DNA of 64,000 nucleotides from Campylobacter fetus subsp. fetus (GTDB lineage: Bacteria > Campylobacterota > Campylobacteria > Campylobacterales > Campylobacteraceae), in assembly GCF_900475935.1 (NCBI RefSeq), contig NZ_LS483431.1, forward strand, positions 1 to 64,000, given 5' to 3'. The position numbers were made by a program, and so were the translations under genes. How positions within the stretch are numbered: position 1 is the stretch's first letter; every line of letters begins with the position of its first letter. The notes beneath the pieces were generated by a model that saw nothing but the letters and a program-made list of their open reading frames with translations, did no database searches and had not been told where the DNA came from. Shown here piece after piece: positions 39,528 through 48,702 of the stretch.

Positions 39528-39713
39528 ATGGCAAAAAAATCAATGATAGCAAAAGCAGCACGCAAACCTAAATTTAGCGCGCGCGGATATACTAGATGTC
39601 AAATTTGTGGTCGTCCACACTCTGTTTATAAAGATTTTGGAATTTGCCGTGTGTGCCTAAGAAAAATGGCTAACGAAGGACTAATACCTGGTCTTAAAAA
39701 AGCAAGTTGGTAA
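39528..39713 (+). CDS. rpsN: 30S ribosomal protein S14, zinc-binding form
   Basis: S14 completes the head of the small subunit. The 61-residue protein is the short C+ form with four cysteines, [20 protein letters not shown] (about 24-43), which bind zinc. The ATG at 39528 directly follows the rplE stop; in-frame ATGs further upstream lie inside rplE and are rejected. Confidence 0.97.
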   Translation: MAKKSMIAKAARKPKFSARGYTRCQICGRPHSVYKDFGICRVCLRKMANEGLIPGLKKASW

Positions 39714-39723
39714 GGGAAGCAAG

Positions 39724-40119
39724 ATGATAAATGACTTAATTTCAGATGGACTAACACGCATTAGAAACGCTAGCATGAGAAGACTCGATACAACAAAACT
39801 TCTTCATTCAAATGTTGTTGAAGCAACTTTGAAAATTTTAGCCAATAAAAGCTATATAGAGAGTTATAACGTTGTTGAAGAGGGAAATAAAAAGTTTATT
39901 AACGTAGTTTTAAAATATGACGAGCGTGGAAGAAGTGTTATAAATGAATTAAAAAGAGTTTCAAAACCAGGTCGTAGAGTTTATCAAGGTAGAGATGAGA
40001 TCAAAAGATTTAAAAACGGTTACGGAACTATCATAGTAAGCACAAGCAAAGGTGTTCTAAGCAACGACGAAGCCCACAAAGCAGGTGTCGGCGGCGAAGT
40101 ACTTTGCACAGTTTGGTAA
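39724..40119 (+). CDS. rpsH: 30S ribosomal protein S8
   Basis: S8 binds the central domain of 16S rRNA and in E. coli represses the spc operon. The 131-residue protein has [19 protein letters not shown] at the start and [20 protein letters not shown] (about 107-126) with the family ending LCTVW. It is followed by an unusual 121-bp gap. Confidence 0.98.
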   Translation: MINDLISDGLTRIRNASMRRLDTTKLLHSNVVEATLKILANKSYIESYNVVEEGNKKFINVVLKYDERGRSVINELKRVSKPGRRVYQGRDEIKRFKNGYGTIIVSTSKGVLSNDEAHKAGVGGEVLCTVW

Positions 40120-40127
40120 GAGTTGAA

Positions 40128-40178
40128 TTAGCCTTTTAAATTTGTAGTATTAAATTTAAAAAAGGCTAAATCTTTTTT
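40128..40178 (+). terminator. Terminator-like hairpin inside the spc operon
   Basis: TAGCCTTTT (40129-40137) pairs with AAAAGGCTA (40160-40168), and inner AAATTT/AAATTT segments (40138-40143 and 40152-40157) extend the stem. T6 follows at 40173-40178. By shape this is an intrinsic terminator, placed between rpsH and rplF, so it may act as an attenuator that lowers expression of downstream genes. Confidence 0.65.
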
Positions 40179-40186
40179 ATGGCATT

Positions 40187-40217
40187 GGGTATCCATTCGT
40201 TTTATGTAGAAATACCC
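40187..40217 (+). promoter_or_regulatory. Second inverted repeat before rplF
   Basis: GGGTAT (40187-40192) and ATACCC (40212-40217) can pair across a 19-base loop, 24 bases before the rplF ATG and right after the terminator-like hairpin. Perhaps an mRNA control structure. Confidence 0.4.
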
Positions 40218-40240
40218 TAGACAAATAAAAAAGGAAAAAG

Positions 40241-40777
40241 ATGTCAAGAATTGGAAAACAACCGATATCTATCCCAAATGGTTTAGATGTTAGTTTAAAA
40301 GGTAGTGTTTTGGTTTTTAAAAAAGGCAACAACACTAAAGAGCTAGATACTAAAGGTAATGTTAATATCGAAGTTAAAGACGGAAATATCATATTTACAA
40401 GTAAAGGCGATGATAGACAAAGCAGGGCTTATTGGGGAACTTATAGAGCTTTAGCGAACAACGTTGTTGTTGGTCTAACTACTGGATTTACAAAACAACT
40501 TGAGATAAACGGTGTCGGTTATAAAGCAGCTGCAAAAGGTAAAGTTTTAGAGCTTGCGCTCGGTTTTTCTCACCCTATAAATTATGAACTTCCAGAAGGC
40601 ATAGAGATAAGCGTGGAAAAAAATATTATCACTATCAAAGGAAGCGATAAACAAGTTGTTGGTCAAGTAGCAGCAGAAGTTAGAGGATTTAGACCGCCAG
40701 AACCATATAAAGGTAAAGGTGTTAAATACGTCGAAGAGCGCATAATCCGCAAAGCCGGCAAAACATCTAAGAAATAA
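40241..40777 (+). CDS. rplF: 50S ribosomal protein L6
   Basis: L6 lies near the sarcin-ricin loop. The 178-residue protein starts [17 protein letters not shown] and ends with the conserved [19 protein letters not shown] (about 149-167). AAAAAGGAAAA precedes the ATG. Confidence 0.98.
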   Translation: MSRIGKQPISIPNGLDVSLKGSVLVFKKGNNTKELDTKGNVNIEVKDGNIIFTSKGDDRQSRAYWGTYRALANNVVVGLTTGFTKQLEINGVGYKAAAKGKVLELALGFSHPINYELPEGIEISVEKNIITIKGSDKQVVGQVAAEVRGFRPPEPYKGKGVKYVEERIIRKAGKTSKK

Positions 40778-40786
40778 GGGTAAGTA

Positions 40787-41143
40787 ATGGTAGCAAATGT
40801 ATTAAAAAGAAAAATATCTCTAAGAATTAAGAGAAAAAGAAGAATCAGAGCTAAAATTAGCGGTACACCGTCTTGCCCGAGAATCTCAATCTTCAAATCA
40901 AATAGAACTATATATGTTCAAGCGATCGAAGATATTAATGCAACAACTCTTTGTGCAAGTGATGGTAGGAAGCTTGGTATAAAGGCAAACAAATCTGGAG
41001 CAGCAGTTTTGGCTAAAGATATCGCAGGTAAGCTAAGTGCAAAAGGTATAAACGAAGCAGTATTTGATAGAAACGGCTATCTATATCATGGCGTTGTTGC
41101 GGCTTTTGCTGAAGCTTTAAGAGAAAATGGCATTAAGCTATAA
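40787..41143 (+). CDS. rplR: 50S ribosomal protein L18
   Basis: L18 binds 5S rRNA with L5. The 118-residue protein has [20 protein letters not shown] (about 12-31), [12 protein letters not shown] and the ending [26 protein letters not shown] (split). Normal length. Confidence 0.97.
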
Positions 41144-41157
41144 CGCAAGGATTGTTG

Positions 41158-41601
41158 ATGGAAAAGTATAATAGAGAAGAATTTGAAGAAGTAATCGTCG
41201 ACATCGGTCGCGTTACAAAAGTTGTTAAGGGCGGTAGAAGATTTAGATTTACGGCTCTTGTGGTAGTAGGCGATAAAAAAGGTCGTGTAGGTTTTGGTTT
41301 TGGAAAAGCTAAAGAAGTTCCAGACGCTATGAAAAAAGCGGTTGATGACGCTTTTAAAAACATAGTTGAAGTAAAACTAAAAGGCAGTACGATTCCTCAT
41401 GATATTGAAGTTAAATTTAACGCAAGTAGAATCTTGCTAAAACCGGCTAGTGAAGGTACCGGAGTTATCGCCGGTGGTGGCGCACGTCCTGTTGTAGAGC
41501 TTGCAGGTATAAAAAATATACTTACAAAATCACTTGGTTCAAACAACTCTGCAAATGTTGTTCGCGCTACAATTAAAGCGCTTAGTATGCTAAAAGGTTA
41601 A
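41158..41601 (+). CDS. rpsE: 30S ribosomal protein S5
   Basis: S5 shapes the decoding accuracy site and mRNA entry. From ATG 41158 the protein is 147 residues, with [21 protein letters not shown] (split, about 20-40) and [18 protein letters not shown] (about 42-59). AGGA lies seven bases before this ATG; a TTG two codons earlier is a less likely start. Confidence 0.97.
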   Translation: MEKYNREEFEEVIVDIGRVTKVVKGGRRFRFTALVVVGDKKGRVGFGFGKAKEVPDAMKKAVDDAFKNIVEVKLKGSTIPHDIEVKFNASRILLKPASEGTGVIAGGGARPVVELAGIKNILTKSLGSNNSANVVRATIKALSMLKG

Positions 41602-41610
41602 GGAGAGAGC

Positions 41611-42012
41611 ATGGGACTAGAAAATTTACAAAAAGCTAATGGCTCAACTCGCAATACTAAAAGAATCGGTCGTGGTCAAGGTAGCGGTTGGGGTAAAACC
41701 GCTACAAAGGGCGGTAAAGGTCAAACCGCTAGAAAAGGTTATAATGAAAAAAGAGGTTTTGAAGGCGGACAACAACCGCTTCAAAGAAGACTTCCAAAAG
41801 TCGGCTTTGCTTCTAAATTTGTAAAACCTTATGCCATAAACGTAGATAAAAATGAAGGTATTAAAACTTTAAGCGAAATTACGCTTGATAGCCTTAAAAC
41901 AGTTCATAAATTTTCAAATAGCATCAAAAAAGTTAAGCTTATTGGTGCGGGTGCTAAAGATTTAGCAAGCAAAATAAAAGACGAGAACATAACCGTTACT
42001 GGAAATAACTAA
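41611..42012 (+). CDS. rplO: 50S ribosomal protein L15
   Basis: L15 is a late-assembly protein with a long basic N-terminal extension. The 133-residue protein has [25 protein letters not shown] (split, about 14-38), and [18 protein letters not shown] (about 49-66). It overlaps secY by one base. Confidence 0.97.
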   Translation: MGLENLQKANGSTRNTKRIGRGQGSGWGKTATKGGKGQTARKGYNEKRGFEGGQQPLQRRLPKVGFASKFVKPYAINVDKNEGIKTLSEITLDSLKTVHKFSNSIKKVKLIGAGAKDLASKIKDENITVTGNN

Positions 42013-43274
42013 TGAATAAAACATTAATCAACAAGATACTTATTACGCTTGGATTTTTGTTTGCTTACAGAGTGCTGGCTTATGTGCCAGTACCTGGCGT
42101 CAATGTTGATGTCATAAAAGAATTCTTTACTTCAAATAGTAACAATGCCTTAGGATTATTTAATATGTTTAGCGGTAGAGCAGCTGAACGTTTGAGTATT
42201 ATTTCACTGGGTATTATGCCTTATATCACAAGTTCGATTATTATGGAGTTATTAGCAGCCACATTCCCTACTCTTGGAAAGATGAAAAAAGAGCGTGACG
42301 GTATGCAAAAATATATGCAAATCATCCGTTACGCAACTATAGTTATAACTATTATCCAAGCTATAGGAGTGAGTATAGGTTTGCAAAGCCTTACTGGACG
42401 AGGCGGCGAGCAAGCTATTATGATAGATATAAATCTATTTATAGCTATAAGTTGTATCTCTATGCTAAGCGGAACTATGCTTCTTATGTGGATAGGTGAG
42501 CAGATAACTCAAAGAGGTATCGGTAACGGTATAAGCCTTATTATATTTGCTGGTATAGTAAGTGGAATTCCTAGTGCTATTGGCGGAACTATAAATTTAG
42601 TAAATACCGGAGAGATGAACTTTTTAGTTGTTATTGGTATAGCTCTTGTTATACTTATAACAGTAGGAATAGTAATCTTTGTAGAGATGGGTGAAAGACG
42701 TGTTCCGATCTCATACTCAAGAAAAACGGTAATGCAAAACCAAAATAAGAGAATAATGAACTACATTCCGATTAAAGTAAATTTAAGCGGTGTTATTCCT
42801 CCTATCTTTGCTAGTGCGATTCTTATGTTCCCGGGCACGATTTTGCAAGCAAGCACAAATGAGTTTATACTAGCTATAAACGACTTTTTAAATCCAAATA
42901 GCTACTTTTTCAACTTTTTAACATTTTTGTTTATTCTATTTTTTGCATATTTTTACGCATCTATTACGTTTAATGCAAAAGATATCAGCGAGAATTTAAA
43001 AAGGCAAGGCGGATTTATCCCAGGAGTCAGACCGGGCGAGAGTACGGCTACATATCTTAACGAGGTTGCTAGCAGACTTACTTTAACCGGATCTGTTTAT
43101 CTAGGACTTATCTCAACACTTCCTTGGATTTTGGTTAAATTTATGGGAGTACCGTTTTATTTTGGCGGAACAAGTGTTCTTATAGTCGTTTCAGTAGCGC
43201 TTGACACGATGAGAAAAATAGAGGCTCAAATTTACATGAATAAATATCAAACATTAAGTGCGGTTGGACTTTAA
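42012..43274 (+). CDS. secY: Protein translocase channel subunit SecY
   Basis: SecY forms the membrane channel for protein export and insertion. The 420-residue protein has about ten helices; hallmarks are YVPVPGVNVDV (about 24-34, plug side), PYITSSIIMELL (about 70-81), GERRVPISYSRK (about 225-236) and GGFIPGVRPGEST (about 334-346). It sits in the spc operon as in nearly all bacteria. Complete. Confidence 0.98.
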   Translation: MNKTLINKILITLGFLFAYRVLAYVPVPGVNVDVIKEFFTSNSNNALGLFNMFSGRAAERLSIISLGIMPYITSSIIMELLAATFPTLGKMKKERDGMQKYMQIIRYATIVITIIQAIGVSIGLQSLTGRGGEQAIMIDINLFIAISCISMLSGTMLLMWIGEQITQRGIGNGISLIIFAGIVSGIPSAIGGTINLVNTGEMNFLVVIGIALVILITVGIVIFVEMGERRVPISYSRKTVMQNQNKRIMNYIPIKVNLSGVIPPIFASAILMFPGTILQASTNEFILAINDFLNPNSYFFNFLTFLFILFFAYFYASITFNAKDISENLKRQGGFIPGVRPGESTATYLNEVASRLTLTGSVYLGLISTLPWILVKFMGVPFYFGGTSVLIVVSVALDTMRKIEAQIYMNKYQTLSAVGL

Positions 43275-43275
43275 T

Positions 43276-44034
43276 ATGGGGATATCTATTAAAAATGCAA
43301 AGGATCTAGAACAACTAAGAGCGGCAAATAAAATTGTCGCTAATACTCTTGATTATCTGCATAACTATATAAAGCCTGGAATTTCTTTGTTGGAAATTGA
43401 TAAAATTTGCGAAGATATGATAAGAAGTGCCGGTGCAAAACCGGCTTTCAAAGGGCTTTACGGTTTTCCAAATGCAGCTTGCATAAGCGTAAATGAAGTG
43501 GTTATCCATGGTATTCCAAATGAATATAAACTAAAAGAGGGCGACATAGTAAGTGTGGATATCGGCTCAAATTTAAAAGGATATTTCGGCGATAGTGCTA
43601 GAACATATCCAGTCGGTAAAATCTCAGTTACTGATGAAGCTTTGATAGCTTGCAGTAAAGATGCTCTTTATTTTGCGATTGAGTATATAAAATCCGGAAT
43701 GCATTTTAAAGAGATTTGCTATGAGCTTGAAAATTTTATATTAAATCGAGGATTTGTTCCATTAAAGGGTTTTTGCGGTCATGGTATAGGAAAACGCCCT
43801 CACGAAGAGCCAGAAATTCCAAATTATCTTGAGGGAAATAATCCAAAAAGCGGACCAAAGATCAGAAATGGAATGGTTTTTTGCATAGAGCCTATGATAT
43901 GTCAAAAAGACGGTACACCAGTTATCGCAGATGATAAATGGACTGTGACGAGCAAAGATGGTCTTAGAACTAGCCATTATGAGCATTGTTTAGCGATAAT
44001 AGACGGTAAAGCAGAGATTTTAAGTCAAATTTAA
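43276..44034 (+). CDS. map: Methionine aminopeptidase type I
   Basis: Map removes the initiator methionine. The 252-residue protein has the metal ligands in VDIGSNLKGYFGDSART (about 93-109), GHGIGKRPHEEPEIPNY (about 169-185), FCIEPMI (about 202-208) and the closing SHYEHCLAI. The ATG directly follows the secY stop; a GTG upstream inside secY is rejected. Last gene before a 333-bp non-coding gap. Confidence 0.97.
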   Translation: MGISIKNAKDLEQLRAANKIVANTLDYLHNYIKPGISLLEIDKICEDMIRSAGAKPAFKGLYGFPNAACISVNEVVIHGIPNEYKLKEGDIVSVDIGSNLKGYFGDSARTYPVGKISVTDEALIACSKDALYFAIEYIKSGMHFKEICYELENFILNRGFVPLKGFCGHGIGKRPHEEPEIPNYLEGNNPKSGPKIRNGMVFCIEPMICQKDGTPVIADDKWTVTSKDGLRTSHYEHCLAIIDGKAEILSQI

Positions 44035-44185
44035 AGTTTTTAACTTTGTCTTTTTTGACTATGTTGTGTTGGTTTTTAAATTTAGTCAATCACTGATGTT
44101 AAGTTTGCATCACTCTAAATTTAAAAATCGCCTTGCTTGGTAAAAATACCTTATTTTAGGTATTTAATTAAATTTACTCAATACT

Positions 44186-44246
44186 TAAAGCGTGAGCAAA
44201 AGCGAACGGACTTTAGTATTTGGTTCTTTAGTACGAATTTATTCGT
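44186..44246 (+). repeat. 61-bp direct repeat, copy 1
   Basis: This copy begins TAAAGCGTGAGCAAAAGCGA and ends ATTTATTCGT. It is identical over 61 bases to the copy at 44271-44331, with a 24-bp spacer (period 85). It includes GTTCTTTAG and the palindrome half TACGAAT/ATTCGT. Confidence 0.93.
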
Positions 44247-44270
44247 GTCATTTGAAAGAATATAAATTTC

Positions 44271-44331
44271 TAAAGCGTGAGCAAAAGCGAACGGACTTTA
44301 GTATTTGGTTCTTTAGTACGAATTTATTCGT
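44271..44331 (+). repeat. 61-bp direct repeat, copy 2, ending in a long hairpin
   Basis: Identical to copy 1. Here the palindrome is complete, GTACGAAT-TT-ATTCGTAC (44316-44333), and the stem can extend with GTTCTTTAG on the left and CTAAAAGAAC on the right, up to about 44343. The hairpin lies about 25 bases before the infA start. Confidence 0.93.
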
Positions 44332-44367
44332 ACGCTAAAAGAACATCAAAATAGAAAGGAGAAAATA

Positions 44368-44586
44368 TTGGCAAAAGATGATGTCATAGAGATCGATGGC
44401 AATGTAGTTGAAGCTCTACCAAATGCGACTTTTAAAGTCGAACTTGACAACAAGCATATAATACTTTGTCACATAGCCGGTAAGATGCGTATGCATTATA
44501 TTAAGATTATGCCGGGGGATCGCGTTAAAGTTGAACTTACGCCTTATAGCCTTGATAAGGGCAGGATAACATATAGGTATAAGTAA
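44368..44586 (+). CDS. infA: Translation initiation factor IF-1
   Basis: IF-1 occupies the A site during initiation. The 72-residue OB-fold protein matches the family along its length ([23 protein letters not shown] split over about 4-26, [23 protein letters not shown]). The start is TTG with an AAAGGAGA ribosome site. Confidence 0.97.
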
Positions 44587-44603
44587 TATTAAAGCTAAAT
44601 TTA

Positions 44604-44745
44604 GATAAAATCCAACTTTTTGCAACTAACTGTGTGAAGAAGTGTTTTCAAAATTAACCACTATTTTGAAAACAGTTGGTTTGAGATTTCGTCAAAACCT
44701 AAGTGCAGTTGAATAAAAGTGGTAATAAATTTTTAGGAGACTAAG
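44604..44745 (+). promoter_or_regulatory. Candidate alpha-operon leader with pseudoknot potential
   Basis: Before rpmJ, TGTTTTCAAAA (44643-44653) and TTTTGAAAACA (44664-44674) form a perfect 11-base stem with a 10-base loop. The loop AACCA (44656-44660) is complementary to TGGTT just downstream (44677-44681), which would make an H-type pseudoknot. A GATAAAAT -10-like string at about 44604-44611 could start a transcript. In E. coli, S4 represses this same operon by binding a pseudoknot leader before rpsM. Confidence 0.5.
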
Positions 44746-44859
44746 ATGAAAGTTCGTCCTTCTGTTAAGAAGATGTGTGACAAATGTAAAATTGTCAAAC
44801 GCAAAGGCATAGTTCATGTTATTTGCGAGAATCCAAAACATAAACAAAGACAAGGATAA
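44746..44859 (+). CDS. rpmJ: 50S ribosomal protein L36
   Basis: The 37-residue protein reads [20 protein letters not shown] and continues to HKQRQG; it is the zinc-binding form with C11, C14, C27 and H32. A TTAGGAGAC ribosome site precedes the ATG. It lies three bases before rpsM, the normal position. Confidence 0.97.
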   Translation: MKVRPSVKKMCDKCKIVKRKGIVHVICENPKHKQRQG

Positions 44860-44862
44860 GGT

Positions 44863-45231
44863 ATGGCTCGTATAGCAGGTGTTGATTTACCAAAGAAAAA
44901 AAGAGTTGAGTATGGCCTTACCTATATCTACGGTATAGGCTTATTTACTTCAAGAAAGATTCTTAATGCTGTTGGAATCTCTTATGATAAAAGAGTTTAT
45001 GAGTTAAGCGAAGATGAAGCTGCTGCTATTCGTAAAGAGATCCAAGAACACTATATGGTTGAAGGTGATCTTAGAAAAAGCGTTGCAATGGATATCAAAG
45101 CACTTATGGATTTAGGTAGCTATAGAGGCTTAAGACACAGAAAAGGTCTTCCTGTTCGCGGTCAAAAAACAAAGACTAACGCAAGAACAAGAAAAGGCAG
45201 ACGTAAAACTGTCGGCGCGGCTACAAAGTAA
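44863..45231 (+). CDS. rpsM: 30S ribosomal protein S13
   Basis: S13 contacts the P-site tRNA and the large subunit. The 122-residue protein starts [20 protein letters not shown] and ends with the basic tail [19 protein letters not shown] (about 101-119). Confidence 0.98.
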   Translation: MARIAGVDLPKKKRVEYGLTYIYGIGLFTSRKILNAVGISYDKRVYELSEDEAAAIRKEIQEHYMVEGDLRKSVAMDIKALMDLGSYRGLRHRKGLPVRGQKTKTNARTRKGRRKTVGAATK

Positions 45232-45240
45232 GGATAGAAA

Positions 45241-45633
45241 ATGGCAAAAAGAAAAGTAATTAAGAAAAAAATCGTTAGAAAAAATATAGCAAAAGGTATC
45301 GTTTATATCTCTGCTACATTCAACAACACAATGGTTACAGTGACTGATGAAATGGGAAATGCTATAGCATGGAGCAGTGCCGGCGGTCTTGGCTTTAAAG
45401 GTAGTAAAAAATCTACTCCTTACGCAGCTCAACAAGCAGTTGAAGACGCTATGAATAAAGCAAAAGAGCATGGTATCAAAGAAGTTGGTATCAAAGTTCA
45501 AGGACCAGGAAGCGGTAGAGAAACAGCAGTTAAGAGTATTGGCGGAGTTGAGGGTATTAAGGTATTGTATCTAAAAGATATAACTCCACTTGCTCACAAC
45601 GGTTGTAGACCACCAAAACGCCGCCGCGTGTAA
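45241..45633 (+). CDS. rpsK: 30S ribosomal protein S11
   Basis: S11 lies on the platform near the Shine-Dalgarno helix. The 130-residue protein has [20 protein letters not shown] (about 27-46), [13 protein letters not shown] and the ending [18 protein letters not shown]. Confidence 0.98.
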   Translation: MAKRKVIKKKIVRKNIAKGIVYISATFNNTMVTVTDEMGNAIAWSSAGGLGFKGSKKSTPYAAQQAVEDAMNKAKEHGIKEVGIKVQGPGSGRETAVKSIGGVEGIKVLYLKDITPLAHNGCRPPKRRRV

Positions 45634-45660
45634 TGTTAGATAGAATTTAGGAGAATTATA

Positions 45661-46287
45661 ATGGCAAGATATAGAGGACCAGTTGAAAAATTAGAAAGAC
45701 GCCTAGGTGTATCTCTTGCACTAAAAGGTGAAAGAAGACTAGCTGGTAAAAGCGCGTTAGATAAAAGACCATACGCACCCGGTCAACACGGACAAAGAAA
45801 AACAAAAATTAGCGAATATGGTTTACAATTAAGAGAAAAACAAAAAGCTAAATTTATGTACGGCGTTAGCGAAAAACAATTCAGAAGATTGTTTTCTGAA
45901 GCTGCTAGAAGAGAGGGCAACACCGGAGCTCTTCTTATAGGTCTTTTAGAGCAAAGACTTGATAACGTAGTTTATAGAATGGGATTTGCTACAACTAGAA
46001 GATTCGCAAGACAACTTGTAACTCACGGACATATTTTAGTAAATGGTAAAAAGGTTGATATCCCTTCATATAGAGTTACTGCCGGAGAGAAAATCGAAGT
46101 CGCAGAAAAAAGTAAAACTAATCCACAGATCGTAAGAGCAATAGAACTTACAAATCAAACTGGTATAGTTGCTTGGGTTGATGTAGAAAAAGATAAAAAA
46201 TATGGAATTTTCACAAGGATTCCAGAACGTGAAGAAGTGGTCATTCCAGTTGAGGAAAGATATATAGTAGAGCTTTACTCAAAATAG
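45661..46287 (+). CDS. rpsD: 30S ribosomal protein S4
   Basis: S4 nucleates small-subunit assembly and in E. coli represses this operon. The 208-residue protein has [29 protein letters not shown] (about 36-45) and the S4 domain [20 protein letters not shown] (about 98-117). It lacks the zinc cysteines found in some S4 proteins. Confidence 0.98.
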   Translation: MARYRGPVEKLERRLGVSLALKGERRLAGKSALDKRPYAPGQHGQRKTKISEYGLQLREKQKAKFMYGVSEKQFRRLFSEAARREGNTGALLIGLLEQRLDNVVYRMGFATTRRFARQLVTHGHILVNGKKVDIPSYRVTAGEKIEVAEKSKTNPQIVRAIELTNQTGIVAWVDVEKDKKYGIFTRIPEREEVVIPVEERYIVELYSK

Positions 46288-46299
46288 TAGGAGGCGATT

Positions 46300-47298
46300 A
46301 TGAAAAAAATTACAACATCAGCTTATATGCCAACTGAGATTGAGGTTGTTAATGTGAGTGAGAATGTAGCTAAGATTATAGCATATCCGTTTGAGACAGG
46401 CTACGCTGTAACTTTGGCTCATCCGCTTCGCCGATTACTTTATACTAGCACGGTTGGATTTGCTCCGACTGCTGTTAAGATAGATGGCGTAGCTCATGAA
46501 TTTGATAGTATGCGCGGTATGCTTGAAGATGTTACGCTATTTATTATAAATTTAAAAAACTTACGTTTTAAGCTCAAAAATGACTCAAAACGTGAAGTCA
46601 TAGAGTATAGCTTTAAAGGGCCAAAAGAGATAACCGGAATTGATTTAAACAATGATATAGTTGAGATTGTAAATCCGGATTCTTACCTTGCTACCATAAA
46701 CGAAGATGCTGAGCTTAAGTTTAGCCTTATAGTAGAAAAAGGTATTGGATATGTGCCTAGCGAAGAGATCAGGGATTATATAGATAGCGAGTATATAGCG
46801 CTTGATGCTTTCTTTACTCCTGTTAAAAAAGCGGTTTATGAGATAGAAAATGTTTTGGTTGAAGACAATCCAGACTATGAAAAGATCGTTTTAACAGTGA
46901 CAACAGATGGTCAAGTAAGTCCTATAGAAGCGTTTAAACACTCAATAGAGGCTATGTACAAGCAGATGTCTATATTTAATAATGTTCTAAATATAGATGT
47001 AAATATGGCATTAACTTCAAGTCAAAACTCAAATGAGCATTCAAAATTGCTTGAAAGCGTTGAGAATTTAAATTTAAGTGCTAGAAGTTTTAACTGTCTT
47101 GACAAAGCCGATATACGCTATATAGGCGAGCTTGCTCTTATGGAAGAGAGTGAGTTGAAAGATCTCAAAAATTTAGGTAAAAAATCTCTTGATGAGATAA
47201 AAGCTGTAATGGCAGAAATCGGCTATCCGTTTGGTGAAAATACATTAGGTGATAGTAAAGAAGCGCTCAGAAAAAAGATATCTGAGTTAAAATCATAA
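46300..47298 (+). CDS. rpoA: DNA-directed RNA polymerase alpha subunit
   Basis: Alpha dimerises to start RNA polymerase assembly and contacts activators and UP elements. The 332-residue protein has the N-terminal domain with [20 protein letters not shown] (about 40-59) and [13 protein letters not shown], a linker, and the C-terminal helix-hairpin domain with [20 protein letters not shown] (about 256-275). Complete. Confidence 0.98.
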   Translation: MKKITTSAYMPTEIEVVNVSENVAKIIAYPFETGYAVTLAHPLRRLLYTSTVGFAPTAVKIDGVAHEFDSMRGMLEDVTLFIINLKNLRFKLKNDSKREVIEYSFKGPKEITGIDLNNDIVEIVNPDSYLATINEDAELKFSLIVEKGIGYVPSEEIRDYIDSEYIALDAFFTPVKKAVYEIENVLVEDNPDYEKIVLTVTTDGQVSPIEAFKHSIEAMYKQMSIFNNVLNIDVNMALTSSQNSNEHSKLLESVENLNLSARSFNCLDKADIRYIGELALMEESELKDLKNLGKKSLDEIKAVMAEIGYPFGENTLGDSKEALRKKISELKS

Positions 47299-47316
47299 GA
47301 AGCGAAGGAATATATA

Positions 47317-47673
47317 ATGAGACATAATCACGGATATAGAAAACTAGGACGCACTAGCTCTCACCGTGCAGCTTTGCTTAAAAACCTTACGATAGCTATC
47401 GTTAAGGCTGGTAAGATAGAAACAACGTTACCAAAAGCAAAAGAGCTAAGAGGCTATGTAGAAAAACTTATAACAAGAGCTAGAAAGGGTGATTTTAACG
47501 CCCATAAATTTGTTTTTGCACATTTGCAAGACAAAGAAGCTACAAATATGCTTGTTACTGAAATAGCCCCAAAATATGCTACAAGAAACGGCGGATACAC
47601 TCGTATCATCAAAACTCGCGTTAGAAAAGGCGACGCAGCCGAGATGGCTTATATAGAGTTAGTAGCCCAATAA
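47317..47673 (+). CDS. rplQ: 50S ribosomal protein L17
   Basis: L17 lies near the tunnel exit. The 118-residue protein has [20 protein letters not shown] and [19 protein letters not shown] (about 51-69), ending [17 protein letters not shown]. Last gene of the superoperon, followed by a terminator. Confidence 0.98.
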   Translation: MRHNHGYRKLGRTSSHRAALLKNLTIAIVKAGKIETTLPKAKELRGYVEKLITRARKGDFNAHKFVFAHLQDKEATNMLVTEIAPKYATRNGGYTRIIKTRVRKGDAAEMAYIELVAQ

Positions 47674-47686
47674 CTAGTAGTCTTGT

Positions 47687-47717
47687 TTTGCCAAGAATTT
47701 TCTTGGCAAACCTTTTT
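47687..47717 (+). terminator. Terminator at the end of the ribosomal superoperon
   Basis: TTTGCCAAGA (47687-47696) and TCTTGGCAAA (47701-47710) form a perfect 10-base stem with loop ATTT, followed by CCTTTTT. A second palindrome, CCTTTTTAAATTTAAAAAGG (47711-47730), overlaps the U-run. Confidence 0.9.
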
Positions 47718-47867
47718 AAATTTAAAAAGGCTTCTTAATTATTTTATTATAAATCAAAATTTTATTCAAATTTATTAAACATTCTAAAATTTAAAACGAT
47801 ATTTTATTTAAAGATAATTCATGTTTATTGGCCTAAACAGATAAGTTCTGTTTTAGTCCTTTAGTGA

Positions 47868-47873
47868 TATAAT
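47868..47873 (+). promoter_or_regulatory. Probable -10 box for the NifU-like gene
   Basis: TTTAGTGATATAATAAGC contains TATAAT, 24 bases before the ATG at 47898, which has an AGAGGAA ribosome site. Confidence 0.6.
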
Positions 47874-47897
47874 AAGCTAAAAATAAAGAGGAATTTT

Positions 47898-48164
47898 ATG
47901 ATACCATTTAGCGATGAAGAGCTGTTGGAACCGGTTAAAGAAAGCTTAAAAGTTATTATGCCTATGCTAGAACAAGATGGCGGCGGCATGGAGCTTCTTG
48001 GGATCAAAAATGGAGTTGTATATGTTAGACTTACTGGGCATTGTCATGGATGTGCAGCTAGTTCACAGACGTTGAAATACGGCGTAGAAAGACAGCTAAA
48101 AGTAGATATTCATCCAGAACTCAGTGTAGTTAATATACCAATAGGAGAGGAATTTGAACTCTAA
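47898..48164 (+). CDS. NifU C-terminal-domain Fe-S scaffold protein (Nfu-like)
   Basis: The 88-residue protein is a stand-alone Nfu domain, with EQDGGGMELLGIKNGVVYVR (about 25-44) and the cluster-binding C49-H-G-C52 in TGHCHGCAASS. Nfu proteins dimerise around a 4Fe-4S cluster and deliver it to apo-enzymes. The gene overlaps the next one by 11 bases. Confidence 0.9.
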   Translation: MIPFSDEELLEPVKESLKVIMPMLEQDGGGMELLGIKNGVVYVRLTGHCHGCAASSQTLKYGVERQLKVDIHPELSVVNIPIGEEFEL

Positions 48165-48702
48165 AAATTACAAAGATTTAGGTATAAAACTTTTTAAGGC
48201 TTCTAAATTCGATGAAGCAAAATCATACTTTTCACTAGCTTATGAAGATAAAAGTAGCGAAGAGTTGTTAGCCCTCATTGATCTATGTGAGGTCGCAAAA
48301 TCAAGCGGTCAAGAGGCTTTGTCGTTGTTTGAAATTTATATAAATACGGCTAAAGATAATCAACAAGATAATATAAACGAGATTATAAATATACTTCAAA
48401 GTGGAAATATGCAGAACTTAAAAGAGTTAGATTATGAAAATGCTATAACATACGCGGATTTTAAAAATCTCTTAAAAGGCAAGGATTTTAAAGATATATT
48501 TCAAAGCGTTATGTTTTCGACTAAAATTATTATAGCAGATAAAGAGGATTTGCTTGAGTTTGTCACTAAGCTTATAGATAATGGATATGACGAGATGGGG
48601 CTTAATTATCTTGAGAGTTCAGCTGTTATGTTTGCCGGAGATATTCGCATAGAACAGATGTTAAACAAGCTTAGGAATAAAAATGAAAATCTTGTTAAAT
48701 GA
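48154..48702 (+). CDS. Hypothetical helical (TPR-like) protein
   Basis: The 182-residue protein starts at TTG inside the end of the NifU-like gene, with a GAGAGGAA ribosome site. Its N-terminus, NYKDLGIKLFKASKFDEAKSYFSLAYED, has the spacing of a TPR-type helix pair; the rest is helical and unrecognised. A gene of this kind lies between the NifU-like gene and murE in C. jejuni as I remember. It overlaps murE by 20 bases. Function unknown. Confidence 0.7.
   Translation: MNSKNYKDLGIKLFKASKFDEAKSYFSLAYEDKSSEELLALIDLCEVAKSSGQEALSLFEIYINTAKDNQQDNINEIINILQSGNMQNLKELDYENAITYADFKNLLKGKDFKDIFQSVMFSTKIIIADKEDLLEFVTKLIDNGYDEMGLNYLESSAVMFAGDIRIEQMLNKLRNKNENLVK

Larger units (their letters stand above)
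44035..44367. other. 333-bp non-coding gap between map and infA
   Basis: No gene is seen. The first half is A/T-rich with short inverted repeats (for instance AAATTTA-rich words around 44075-44130). The second half holds two copies of a 61-bp direct repeat, described separately. The infA start lies 36 bases after the second copy. Confidence 0.6.

Noticed and set aside
44186..44331. CRISPR array
   Set aside because: There are only two 61-bp repeats with one 24-bp spacer, no further copies, and no cas gene nearby.
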